Positions 1-7,848 of a stretch of 22,578 nt of DNA are shown one piece after another. Under the pieces are notes generated by a model. It did not search any database and was not told the origin of the DNA. It was given only the letters and a program-made list of their open reading frames with translations. The number at the start of each line of letters is the position of its first letter. Position 1 is the stretch's first letter. The stretch spans positions 1-22,578 of the forward strand of contig DASWCW010000129.1 of NCBI GenBank assembly GCA_036395835.1, given 5' to 3'. This stretch comes from AP-16 sp036395835 (lineage in GTDB: Bacteria > Pseudomonadota > Alphaproteobacteria > Rhizobiales > Xanthobacteraceae). Made by a program: the position numbers and the translations under genes.

Positions 1-65
1 CCGCCGTGGTCAAGGCCTCGACGCCCACCGCCTACACCAGCCACGATGGCGTGATGGTCCGCTGA
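1..65 (+). CDS. C-terminal end of an unidentified protein (partial)
   Basis: An open frame enters from the left edge in the third frame and stops with TGA at 63-65. It ends in the residues AVVKASTPTAYTSHDGVMVR. The stop lies 21 bases before the ATG of the next gene on the same strand, so the two may be co-transcribed. About 20 residues are too few to name a family, and I do not recognise the tail. It is called coding mainly because of its position directly before a gene on the same strand. It could also be a chance open frame. Confidence 0.4.
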   Translation, partial: AVVKASTPTAYTSHDGVMVR

Positions 66-86
66 ACAGGGTACCAAGTCCGGCTG

Positions 87-871
87 ATGAGGCTCGTGCT
101 CTACGGCAGCTTTCCGGCTTCGGAAGCCGGCCGCATCGCCCAGCATTTGACGCCGGACTGGCAGGTGGTGCCGGTCCGGCGTCAAATGCTGGGCGATGCG
201 GCTATCGCTCGCTCGCCGCCTCGTTCCGCGACGGCACCTGGACGCTCGCGGAGTGGGTCGAGGGGCCCAACCATGGCGAGGCATTCGGCAAGACGCTCGC
301 CTTGCTCGGCTTCGGGCGCATCGGTCGCGAGATCGCAATTCGCGCCAAGGCGCTGGGCATGAGCGTTACGGCGCTCTCCACGTGGCGGAGCGCGCCACCC
401 GATCGAACCCTCCTCGATCGCGCGTATCGCGGCGGAGAGTGGCGGGCTTTCCTGGAAGCTGCGGATTTTCTCGTGGTCTGCTGCCCATTGACGGCGGAAA
501 CCCGCGGCCTGGTCGACGCCGCATGGTTGGCCGCCATGAAGCCAAGCGCGGTCGTCATCAACGTGGCGCGCGGTCCGATCATCGACGAGGCGGCGTTCCA
601 CGCAGCCTTGACCGAACGCGGCATCCGCGGCGCGACGATCGATGTTTGGTACAAATATCCGCCGGCTTCGGGCGAACGGGTGCGCGCCTCGCAACTTCCG
701 TTTCACGAGCTGCCGAATGTGGTCATGACCCGACACGCCTCGGGCCATACCGAGGAGACCTGGGAGCGCCGCTTCCGGGCGATTGCGCAAAATCTCGAAG
801 CATTCGCGCAAGGCCGGCCGCTGGCGAACGTGATTTCGGAGATCGGCGGGCGGAACACGGAGAGCAGGTAG
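87..871 (+). pseudogene. D-2-hydroxyacid dehydrogenase, disrupted by internal deletion and palindrome
   Basis: The family oxidises or reduces 2-hydroxy/2-keto acids with NAD(P)H. The N-terminus (MRLVLYGSFPASEAGRIAQ...) is read from the ATG at 87 in frame 3. From about 203 to the TAG at 869-871 the protein continues in frame 2. That part has the Rossmann motif GFGRIGREIA, the NVARGPIIDEAAF segment with its catalytic Arg, and the C-terminal RHASGHT segment with the catalytic His. Only about 60-70 codons precede GxGxxG, where intact relatives have roughly 140-150. So about 80 residues of the substrate domain appear to be missing and the two parts are out of frame. The junction is a 29-bp inverted repeat (130-158/174-202). 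A shortened protein from the ATG at 302 would lack half of the substrate domain. Either a real broken gene or an assembly artefact; the dehydrogenase identity itself is clear. Confidence 0.8.
130..202. repeat. Long inverted repeat (hairpin) inside the dehydrogenase gene
   Basis: Bases 130-158 and 174-202 are perfect reverse complements of each other (29 bp). After one mismatch (159/173) the pairing resumes for four more base pairs (160-163/169-172), leaving a 5-base loop. The left arm is normal coding sequence of the dehydrogenase N-terminus (AGRIAQHLTPD). The right arm is its inverted copy, and the gene resumes immediately after it in another frame. Confidence 0.95.
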
Positions 872-1129
872 CGGGCGGAGCAGAGTGGGGAGGGCGTCGC
901 GGCTAATTTGCGAGCCGCTATGCCATCGGTGATCCGTCCTCCCTGGTCTGTCCTCCGGCGTCCGAAAGCAGAGGAGAGCGGGGACAACAGCAAAAGGTTT
1001 ATGGGCGAATCGCCGCTCGTCCGGCATGATCGGTCCTCTGTCATCTGAGATCTTTCTCTGGTATCCGAACGGAACCTTCTACAAAGCTTGGGCGTTGGCT
1101 TTCGTCCCAATGGACCCGGGGACGCGATC

Positions 1130-2320
1130 ATGCGGCGGACCAGGATTTCGATCCTATGCGCGGCGGTTCTTGCCGCGGTGCCGGCCGGCGCGGAGGCGGG
1201 AGGCCTCGGCTCCGTGGTCGGTGCGGTAGCGAGCGCGCCGGGAGCCATTCTGGGCGGGCTGTTCGGCGGCGGAAAAGCAAGGCACTCCCGCCACCATACC
1301 CGTCGCCCCGCCAGCGAACAGGCTCGTCGCGCGCCGACCCAACGAGCGATTGCCCGCGCCGCTCCCGCCATTGCGGTTGAGACCAAGCCGGCCGATCGCC
1401 CCCGCACGGCGTTCTGGCCGGCTGCCTATAACGATGCCTTCGCCTACGTTTTGACCCCGGCCCGCTATGACGGCGCGTTCTGGGGGCGCGGCTACGCGGA
1501 CGTGGTCGACGCCATGTTCGTGCCGAGTGCTGCCGCTGCCGGTGCGCCCGGCAAGCAACCGGCACGTCCTGGCCGGTCGGTCGATTCCGACAAGGCCGGC
1601 GATTTTGTCGCGGCATCGGCCTGTGCGGACGCGGAAAACGCCGGCGCGCTGGTCGAGCAGATCGAGCACACGGTGCACCCCGGCGAGGCGCAACGCCCCG
1701 CGCTCGATGAACTGGGAAGCGCCCTGCGCGGCGCTGCCGAGCGCGTCCAGGTGGCATGCTCGACCGAGCTATCGGGCGGTCCGGGTGCCCGACTCGAGAC
1801 AATGTGGCGGCGTCTACGCGCGTTGCGCCAGGCGGTGATCCTGGTCCGCGCGCCGCTCGGGAATTTCTATGCGTCGCTGAACGAAGACCAGAAGGCGCGG
1901 CTGGACACGCTGGCGCAAGAGGGTGCCGGCTTGCGAACTTCGGCGCGCGAAGCGAGGCCGGATCCTTCGCTGCGCGCCTGCGAGGGTGCGCGCATGCCGG
2001 AATGGCCGGTGGCGTCGATCGCGCAGGCGATCCAGCTTAGCGAAGACCAGCGCCCGATGCTGGAGCTTTTGATGGGCACTTCGCTTCACTACGCCCATCA
2101 GCTGCGGGCGTCATGCGCTGCCGCACCGACGCCGCTCACGCCGACGGCCCGGCTCGAGGCGGTAGATGAGCGGCTCACCGCCATGGTGTATGCGGTGACG
2201 GTGCTGCGCGGCACGCTGAATAAATTCTATGGCATCTTGACCGAAGAGCAGCGCGGTCGTTTCGACGCCATGAGTTCGACCATGCGGCCGACCGAGCGCC
2301 ACCGGGCCGAGTTGCGCTAG
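1130..2320 (+). CDS. Secreted Spy/LTXXQ-motif family protein
   Basis: A 396-residue protein is read from ATG 1130. It has a GGGGA ribosome site about 9 bases upstream and a signal peptide (MRRTRISILCAAVLAAVPAGAEA). The in-frame ATG at 1088 would put 14 unconvincing residues before the signal peptide. A low-complexity stretch is Gly-rich and then Arg/Ala-rich. Next come an aromatic segment around residues 94-130 (FWPAAYNDAFAY...) and three LTxxQ-like helical motifs: LNEDQ (about 248), LSEDQ (about 302) and LTEEQ (about 370). This layout matches long Spy/CpxP-like proteins of Bradyrhizobium and relatives, thought to act in periplasmic protein folding or envelope stress. It is longer than enterobacterial Spy (about 160 aa) because it carries a repeated motif unit and an N-terminal extension. 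Its exact function is not known. Confidence 0.8.
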   Translation: MRRTRISILCAAVLAAVPAGAEAGGLGSVVGAVASAPGAILGGLFGGGKARHSRHHTRRPASEQARRAPTQRAIARAAPAIAVETKPADRPRTAFWPAAYNDAFAYVLTPARYDGAFWGRGYADVVDAMFVPSAAAAGAPGKQPARPGRSVDSDKAGDFVAASACADAENAGALVEQIEHTVHPGEAQRPALDELGSALRGAAERVQVACSTELSGGPGARLETMWRRLRALRQAVILVRAPLGNFYASLNEDQKARLDTLAQEGAGLRTSAREARPDPSLRACEGARMPEWPVASIAQAIQLSEDQRPMLELLMGTSLHYAHQLRASCAAAPTPLTPTARLEAVDERLTAMVYAVTVLRGTLNKFYGILTEEQRGRFDAMSSTMRPTERHRAELR

Positions 2321-2326
2321 CGAACA

Positions 2327-2392
2327 CGGACGGACCGGCAGACGAGATTTGCACGTTCTGTCATTTGTCTCGTCGCATCATGCATCCGTCCG
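2327..2392. terminator. Nested inverted repeats between convergent genes, possible terminator
   Basis: The 99-base gap between the convergent Spy-like and TPP-enzyme genes holds CGGACGGA (2327-2334) paired with TCCGTCCG (2385-2392). Inside it, GACGAGA (2341-2347) pairs with TCTCGTC (2368-2374). The position suggests a two-way transcription end, but there is no U-tract and the loops are long, so this is tentative. Similar CCGTCCTCC/TGTCCTCC words recur at about 950-1040 before the Spy-like gene. Confidence 0.35.
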
Positions 2393-2419
2393 CACTCGTC
2401 TGTCCTCCGTGATCCGTCA

Positions 2420-4147
2420 TCACACCGCGAGCGGTGCCATCGCCTCGATATCGGTGACGACATCGAGCACGACCGGGCGGTCCGCTTCGACCGCGCGGTA
2501 AAGCGCCGGAGAGAGCTCGCTCGGCCGCTCGATGCGGATCCCCAAGGCGCCGATCTCCTCGGCGATCCGCGCGAAATTGACCGGACGAAACGTCCACAGC
2601 TCGCGCGCCTTCTCGGTTTGCTGCCCGCCATAGGCGCGGTCGAATCCGCGCTTCGACTGATTGCCGCCGCCATTGTTGTTCACCACGGTCACCGAATTGA
2701 TGTTCCATCGGACCGCGGTTTCGATTTCGGCGATGTGATACCAGAAGCCGGAATCTCCGGTGAAGACCACGACCGGTCGCTCCGGCGCCGCGCATTTGGC
2801 GCCGAGCCCGGCCGGAAATGCCCAGCCGAGGTGGCCGCCGCTGCGCATATAGCTTTGGCTTTCGCTCTTCAGGTCGAACATGCCGCCCATCCACATGCCG
2901 GCGTGCCCGGTGTCGGCGAGCACGATGGCGTTCTGGGGCATGTGCTGCGCGAGCTCGTTGCACAGTCGTTCGGGCCGGATCGGCACCGCATTCGATTCGA
3001 GCATCGGCCGGGTTTTCTCGCGCCATTCCCGGCACAGCGTGCGCGCCGTTTCGATCCAGGCCGCTCGGCGTTTGGCCGTTGCGGCATCGGCGTGCTGAAG
3101 CATGCGCGCGAGCGCGGCTTTCGCGTCGCCGAGCACGGCGGCGCGGAGCGGGTAGTTGCGTCCGAGCACTTCGGGATCGATGTCGATCTGGATCGCGGCC
3201 ACGCCGACCTTCGGGCAATTCCAGATGTTGGTGGTCATGCCGCCGGTCGCGCTTCCGATGAAGCACACGAGATCTGCCTGCGCGACAACGCGGTTCGCGC
3301 TCTCGCGCGAATAGGTCCCGACCACGCCGACCGCGAGCGGATGCTCGGCCCTGATAACGTCCTTGCCGTTCAGCGAGGTGGCGACCGGAATCGCCAGCTT
3401 CTCCGCGAGCGCCACGAGCTCTGCCCCCGCGCCGGAAGCCCGCACGCCGCCGCCGGCGATCAGCACGGGGCGCTCTGCGTGTTCGAGCAGGGCCAGCGCC
3501 TGGCGCACGCTGCCGGGCTCCGGCTCCGGCCGGAACGGCGGCACGCGCGAGAACATCGGCTCGCAGATCGCCTCGATCTCGGCTTCCTCGGCGTCGACCT
3601 GACCCTCGTTGCCGCGGAACTGCAGATGCACCGGGCCGGGCGCGCCCGATACCGCAACGCGAAACGCCTGCCGAACCAGGTCGGGAATGCGCTCGGCGGC
3701 ATCGACCGTGGCGTTGAACTTGGTCACCTGCTCAAATGCCGGGACGTCGTCGACTTCCTGATAGAGCTTGCGGAAGCTGGTGCGCGGATCGCGGCCGCCG
3801 GTGAACGCCAGCACGGGCGAGTGGGCGAGATAGGCGTCGCGCAAGCCCGCCGCGAGATTGAGCGCGCCGACGTGCTGGGCCATGCAGATGCCCGGCCCGC
3901 CGCAGGCGCGGGCGTAGCCGTCCGCCATATAGGCGGCAGCCTTTTCGCCATGGGTCTGAATGCGGTGGATCGTCGTGCGGCGCTCCAGCTCCGCCATCGT
4001 CCGGCGTAGCACCGCCGGGACCATGAACACGTGGGTAACGCCGTAGCCGGCGAGCATGTCGGCGAGCACCCGGGCGCCGGTGGACTTTTCGTCGGGCTTG
4101 GGTGCGATCGCGAGCTTGCGGTCTGTGGGCCGCGCTGCCGTGTCCAT
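2420..4147 (-). CDS. Thiamine-diphosphate-dependent enzyme, acetolactate synthase-like
   Basis: A 575-residue protein has the three-domain layout of the acetolactate synthase/benzoylformate decarboxylase superfamily. The N-terminal pyrimidine-binding domain carries the catalytic Glu68 in THGEKAAAYMADGYAR. A central Rossmann-like domain follows (PVLIAGGGVRASGAG...). The C-terminal TPP/Mg-binding motif begins GDSGF near residue 463 and closes with NNNGGGN about 25 residues later. Such enzymes decarboxylate or ligate 2-keto acids; the substrate here is unknown. The start is supported by GGGAGG 9 bases upstream of the ATG. The cyclase-family gene lies 105 bases upstream on the same strand, suggesting a two-gene catabolic unit. 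It is unlikely to be the housekeeping IlvB, because no ilvH-type regulatory subunit adjoins it. Confidence 0.88.
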   Translation of the reverse strand: MDTAARPTDRKLAIAPKPDEKSTGARVLADMLAGYGVTHVFMVPAVLRRTMAELERRTTIHRIQTHGEKAAAYMADGYARACGGPGICMAQHVGALNLAAGLRDAYLAHSPVLAFTGGRDPRTSFRKLYQEVDDVPAFEQVTKFNATVDAAERIPDLVRQAFRVAVSGAPGPVHLQFRGNEGQVDAEEAEIEAICEPMFSRVPPFRPEPEPGSVRQALALLEHAERPVLIAGGGVRASGAGAELVALAEKLAIPVATSLNGKDVIRAEHPLAVGVVGTYSRESANRVVAQADLVCFIGSATGGMTTNIWNCPKVGVAAIQIDIDPEVLGRNYPLRAAVLGDAKAALARMLQHADAATAKRRAAWIETARTLCREWREKTRPMLESNAVPIRPERLCNELAQHMPQNAIVLADTGHAGMWMGGMFDLKSESQSYMRSGGHLGWAFPAGLGAKCAAPERPVVVFTGDSGFWYHIAEIETAVRWNINSVTVVNNNGGGNQSKRGFDRAYGGQQTEKARELWTFRPVNFARIAEEIGALGIRIERPSELSPALYRAVEADRPVVLDVVTDIEAMAPLAV

Positions 4148-4252
4148 GCTGCTGCCTCCCGGTCGGCTTGGTTTTCCGCTTATTGATTCACGTTGCCGGG
4201 CGCTATGTCCAGCGAGGCGCTTTAGAGATGATTTCCCCGCTTCGGCAGCAGC

Positions 4253-5224
4253 TCACTTGATCGCCAGCGGATTCGTCGGCGATCCGACCGCGCCGGTGAT
4301 CGGGATCGCGGGGGCGACGAACAGGAATTCGTAGACGCGATCCTCGGCGCAATCCGTGGCGAGGTCGGCGACGTAGAAGATCTCTCCCATGGTCAGACCC
4401 ATGATCGGGATCGTGATCCAGTGCCACGGCTGATTGATGCCGGGCTCGGATTCGTTCGGCCGCACCTCGCAGCCCCAGGTGTCGCTGGCGAGCGCCGCAA
4501 TCTGGGTGCGGTGGATCCATTCGAGCGTCTCGAACGAGAATCCGGGGGCATCGCCCCCCGGATAGCCGTCCCAGCTTCCGGCTTTGAGCTTCGCTTCCAT
4601 TTGCCCGGTGCGCACCACGACGAAATCGCCGCGCTTGACCTTCACGCCGCAGGACGCGGCGGTGCGGTCGAGGTCCGCGCCGGTGATGGCGTAGCCGTCG
4701 TCGAGCACGTCCTTGCCGAGCGCGCGGGCGACGTCGAGAAACACTCCGCGGCCGACCATTTTCTGCTTGGTCTTTTCGATCCCGCATTTCTGCGCGCCGG
4801 CCGAAGTGACCTCGCGGCAATCGTAACCGTTCCACATCGAGCTCTCGTAGAACACGTGGCCGAGACCATCCCATTGCGTCCCGCATTGCAGCGGCATGAC
4901 GACGATGTCGTCGGCGGCGCGGATGCCGCGCTGGTCGAGCACGCCCGAATAGGCGTCGGTGCCGGTGCGCAGCATCACGTGCAGCGGGTTGATGCGGCCC
5001 ATCGCCGGATACTTGCTCTTGGCTCCCTGCGGCCCATGCTGATCGAAATTGAGCGCGAGCGAGATCACCTTGCCCTTTTTGACGAGGCGTGCCGCCGCGA
5101 CGATGTCGTCGGGCTGCGTATAATTCAACGTGCCGATCTCATCGTCCGCTCCCCATTTGCCCCAGTTCTTGTATTTCTCGGCGGCGTTGCGCAGATCGTC
5201 CCGAGTCAGCTTTCGGCCCGACAT
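4253..5224 (-). CDS. Cyclase family protein (kynurenine formamidase-like metal hydrolase)
   Basis: A 323-residue protein of the cyclase family (PF04199), which includes kynurenine formamidases and other metal-dependent amide/ester hydrolases. The diagnostic motif is CGTQWDGLGH near residues 115-125, the form used by the longer (about 330 aa) members instead of HxGTHxD. Other hallmarks are GRGVFLDVARALG, GDFVVVRTGQ and the C-terminal region around NQPWHWITIPIMG. The start at 5224 is chosen because AGGAAG lies just upstream (SD then GATGCC). An earlier in-frame ATG at 5257 adds 11 atypical residues. The TPP-dependent enzyme follows on the same strand. Substrate unknown. Confidence 0.87.
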   Translation of the reverse strand: MSGRKLTRDDLRNAAEKYKNWGKWGADDEIGTLNYTQPDDIVAAARLVKKGKVISLALNFDQHGPQGAKSKYPAMGRINPLHVMLRTGTDAYSGVLDQRGIRAADDIVVMPLQCGTQWDGLGHVFYESSMWNGYDCREVTSAGAQKCGIEKTKQKMVGRGVFLDVARALGKDVLDDGYAITGADLDRTAASCGVKVKRGDFVVVRTGQMEAKLKAGSWDGYPGGDAPGFSFETLEWIHRTQIAALASDTWGCEVRPNESEPGINQPWHWITIPIMGLTMGEIFYVADLATDCAEDRVYEFLFVAPAIPITGAVGSPTNPLAIK

Positions 5225-5445
5225 GGCATCTTCCTTTCGGCAGGCGGCAGGCGCCAAGTTTGCCGTCGATCGATCGCCCGGTCCAGATCGTCAGTCGATC
5301 AGAAAGCCGCACGGCCCCGCAGCCCGGCGGCGGTTCGAGATTGCAACGTTCGGCAACAGCCGACGTGAAGCCCGGCAGGAGAAATCGGAAGCTCGATGAC
5401 AGGCAGAAGCCTGGATGCCGGCAGCGCCGATCCGGCAGGGCGCGA

Positions 5446-5664
5446 TCAACGCCTATTGGCGCGCGCCCGCCAAGCCGTGGGTATCACCGCGAGCGCTCTG
5501 TTGGTCTCGGCGTTCACCCAGCCGGACTTGGTAAGCCGGCACGGGAATTTCAGCGCATAGCAACCAAAACCGTCGGCGACCTGGACCTCCAACGCATGGT
5601 CCAAAGGCGCGCTCGAGATCGGATTCCACAGCGGCTTCACTCGACTGGCCGGCCATATCGGCAT
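5446..5664 (-). CDS. Small conserved-looking hypothetical protein (72 aa)
   Basis: A 72-residue frame starts at ATG 5664 with GGAGG six bases upstream. The C-terminal half contains LDHALEVQV, FPCRLTKSGWVNAET and a VIPTAW ending. From memory this resembles a family of small alphaproteobacterial proteins ending in a PTHW-type motif. No signal peptide or membrane segment is visible. Function unknown. The ribosome site and motif-like C-terminus favour a real gene; its short length in GC-rich DNA keeps this moderate. Confidence 0.55.
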   Translation of the reverse strand: MPIWPASRVKPLWNPISSAPLDHALEVQVADGFGCYALKFPCRLTKSGWVNAETNRALAVIPTAWRARANRR

Positions 5665-5792
5665 CTGCGGCCTCCATCAGCGAATTTACCGACAAATTGC
5701 AAACACGATGGACAAAACTGCGTGCGTTCGCGGGTTCGATATTCCGCAATCGCGCCCGGAACGCGCGCGGTACCCGCACGCACGCGTCGGCC

Positions 5793-5987
5793 TCAGGCCT
5801 TCTCGAGCTCGCTTTCCTTGGCCACGCGCTCGTGCGCTTCCCGCGAGCTCTTGATCCGGTAATAGAACTCGCCGGCGTTGTCCGGAAGCTGGCGAACGAC
5901 CTCGTAGAAACCTTCCGCTGCCATCCGGAACGGATAGCCCCGGCTCAATTGAACTTTCTGACCCACCCGAAACCGATGCGTGGTCAT
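5793..5987 (-). CDS. Small conserved hypothetical protein, SH3/KOW-like
   Basis: A 64-residue protein begins MTTHRFRVGQKVQL and ends RVAKESELEKA. The opening VGQKVQLSRG followed by YEVVRQLP...YYRIKS suggests a small beta-barrel, and it resembles short proteins widespread in Hyphomicrobiales. The start at 5987 is supported by GGAGG five bases upstream; the in-frame ATG at 5999 lies before that site. The ATG overlaps the helicase stop as ATGA, so the gene is probably translated by coupling from the helicase message. Function unknown. Confidence 0.75.
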   Translation of the reverse strand: MTTHRFRVGQKVQLSRGYPFRMAAEGFYEVVRQLPDNAGEFYYRIKSSREAHERVAKESELEKA

Positions 5988-7324
5988 GCGCGCCTCCATT
6001 GCCGGCGAGGACTGCGCGCGGATGCGCCGCTCTGCTCGCCGCGCGTGGGCTGTAGGAACGGTACCGATGCGAGCTCGTGCCGGGCGGACGCATGGTCTTG
6101 CCGTGCCGGCGCTCGAGCAGGGGCCTGGGCTCGATCATAGGAGCGATGAACGCGGCCCGGCGCGTTTTTGCCGTGCGGCCTGGATTTGACCCCGGATTTT
6201 CCGCCTCGATGACTTGCCGGGATCGGCATTCGTATCAGCTTCTCGATCGTCCGCAGATGCGGCACTTCGTCGACGCTGCACAACGAGATGGCGACGCCCG
6301 CGGCTCCGGCGCGGGCGGTTCGGCCGATGCGATGCACATAGGTTTCCGGCACGTTCGGCAGATCGTAGTTGATCACGTGGCTGATCCCGTCGACATCGAT
6401 GCCTCGCGCGGCAATGTCGGTTGCGACCAGGATGCGCAGGCGGCCCTCACGGAAACCCGCGAGCACCCGTGCGCGCTGATTCTGCGATTTGTTGCCGTGA
6501 ATTGCCTCGGCGGCGATGCCGGATCGCAGCAGTGCGCGGGTCACCTTGTCGGCCCCGTGCTTGGTGCGGGTGAAGATGAGGGCGCGCTCGATCGGCTCCC
6601 CCCGCAAGATCTCGGCGAGAACGGCAGGCTTGGCCGCGCCGTCGAGATGCACGATCCGTTGCTCGATGCGCTCGGCGGTCGGGGCGGCAGGCGACACCGC
6701 GATCCTGACCGGATCGCGCAGGATCTCGCGGGCGAGCTCGGCAATTTCCCGCGGCATGGTGGCCGAAAAGAACAGGTTCTGCCGCTGCTTCGGGAGCTTC
6801 GCCACGATGCGGCGGATATCGTGGATGAAGCCCATGTCGAGCATGCGGTCGGCCTCGTCCAGAACCAGCACCTCGGCGCGGTCGAGCCGCACCGCGCCGG
6901 TTTGCGCGAGATCGAGCAGCCGTCCCGGGGTCGCGACCAGGACGTCGACGCCGCCGGCCATCGCGCGCACCTGCGGGCCGATCGGCACCCCGCCGATCGC
7001 CAGCGCGACGCGCACGCGCAGGTGTCGTCCGTAGGTTCTGAAGCTCTCGGCGATCTGCGCCGACAATTCGCGGGTGGGGCTCAGCACCAGGACGCCGCAC
7101 GTCTTCGGCGCCGCCGATCGCGGGACTGCCGAAAGCCGGTGCAGAATCGGCAGCGCGAACGCCGCGGTTTTGCCGGTTCCGGTCTGGGCAATGCCGACGA
7201 CGTCGCGTCGGCCGAGAACGAGCGGGATGGTCTCAGTCTGGATGGAGGTGGGGGCCGCGTACTGCTCCTCGGCAAGCGCGCGCGTGATCGGCTCTGCGAG
7301 CCCGAAGTCGTGAAAACTGGTCAA
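5984..7324 (-). CDS. rhlE: DEAD-box ATP-dependent RNA helicase, RhlE type
   Basis: All core superfamily-2 motifs are present: Q-motif (FHDFGL...PTSIQ), motif I AQTGTGKT (residues 46-53 from the chosen start), PTRELSAQ, TPGRLLDL, DEAD, SAT, ATDIAARGIDV and HRIGRTARAG. After the two RecA domains comes a basic, low-complexity tail of about 75 residues, common in RhlE-like helicases that remodel RNA in ribosome assembly or cold response. I place the start at TTG 7322-7324 (MTSFHDFGLAEPI), which aligns with the family. The only in-frame ATG upstream (7426) would add 34 residues rich in Arg/Ser/Cys that do not look like protein. The stop overlaps the next small gene by four bases. The family call is secure; the start and the RhlE subgroup are less so. 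Confidence 0.88.
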   Translation of the reverse strand: MTSFHDFGLAEPITRALAEEQYAAPTSIQTETIPLVLGRRDVVGIAQTGTGKTAAFALPILHRLSAVPRSAAPKTCGVLVLSPTRELSAQIAESFRTYGRHLRVRVALAIGGVPIGPQVRAMAGGVDVLVATPGRLLDLAQTGAVRLDRAEVLVLDEADRMLDMGFIHDIRRIVAKLPKQRQNLFFSATMPREIAELAREILRDPVRIAVSPAAPTAERIEQRIVHLDGAAKPAVLAEILRGEPIERALIFTRTKHGADKVTRALLRSGIAAEAIHGNKSQNQRARVLAGFREGRLRILVATDIAARGIDVDGISHVINYDLPNVPETYVHRIGRTARAGAAGVAISLCSVDEVPHLRTIEKLIRMPIPASHRGGKSGVKSRPHGKNAPGRVHRSYDRAQAPARAPARQDHASARHELASVPFLQPTRGEQSGASARSPRRQWRRA

Positions 7325-7504
7325 ATTGGCATCATTCCATGAGCGACAGCGGCGGCTCGCTCGAATAGCGTGCCGAAACGCGCATCGCGGGTTGCTCGAG
7401 ACATCCCGCCTGGCCTGGGCTGTCAATGGTGAAGAGATCGTTACAGGTCGGGCCGAAACCGATCGATGGATGGGATTCGGAACAGGCGGCCCGCCGGTTA
7501 ATGT

Positions 7505-7517
7505 TGTTAGACTAACA
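7505..7517. promoter_or_regulatory. Perfect dyad TGTTAG-A-CTAACA, possible repressor operator
   Basis: Two 6-bp half-sites are exact inverted copies around a single central A. Dyads of this form occur as operators of TetR-type repressors, but no such regulator gene is intact nearby. It lies about 180 bases upstream of the helicase start on the minus strand. Confidence 0.35.
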
Positions 7518-7731
7518 GATCGATGGAGTCTTTACAAGGTGCCGCGCGGCACCGGCGCGAGGAAACAAGCAAAAACGATCACGACCGAGACAGTGCGCGT
7601 ACATCCGGCGCTCCGGACTCAAGATCGTGACCGCTTCCGACGGCGAGCCTTTCGGCGCCGTCCCGTCATAGATGGTGGCCCGGACGCGCTCTCGCAAGCG
7701 CTCGCGGCCCGCCCGATTGCGCGGGTACGGG

Positions 7732-7743
7732 TATACTAATATA
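7732..7743 (-). promoter_or_regulatory. Candidate GntR operator, second copy
   Basis: TATACTAATATA here is the exact reverse complement of the 12 bases at 15690-15701 in the gntR/dctP intergenic region. It stands out as an AT-only run in very GC-rich surroundings. It lies downstream of the amidohydrolase gene and about 410 bases upstream of the helicase start, so its target is unclear. Confidence 0.4.
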
Positions 7744-7848
7744 CTAGTCCGCGAATTGCCCCCGGAGGGGGGTCGCACCGGCCAATTCACGCATAAGACC
7801 GCACAGGCCGATCGAGGCGCTCGCCTCGGGCCCCGCGACGACGGCACC

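Larger units (their letters stand above)
7325..7848. other. Gene-poor interval with two AT-rich dyads
   Basis: About 520 bases separate the helicase start from the end of the amidohydrolase gene. Open frames cross it on both strands, but none shows a recognisable motif, a good ribosome site or a plausible protein composition. Two features stand out: the dyad TGTTAG-A-CTAACA (7505-7517) and the AT-rich stretch 7732-7748 containing TATACTAATATA. The interval may contain decayed regulator genes, but I cannot show that. Confidence 0.5.

Noticed and set aside
2618..4009. 463-codon open frame opposite the TPP enzyme
   Set aside because: No domain; the minus strand has the catalytic Glu and TPP motif.
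7521..7628. Short plus-strand frame starting MESLQG just after the TGTTAG dyad, considered as a TetR relic
   Set aside because: Only about 35 codons, no helix-turn-helix and no ribosome site.
7326..7739. 137-codon plus-strand frame in the gene-poor interval
   Set aside because: Starts in the helicase leader, has no good ribosome site and no motif.
7512..7847. Minus-strand frame with a stretch (RERVRATIYDGTAPKGS) faintly like the start of a GntR regulator
   Set aside because: It lies just downstream of the operator-like word, which is tempting, but the likeness covers about 15 residues and no helix-turn-helix follows. At most a relic.
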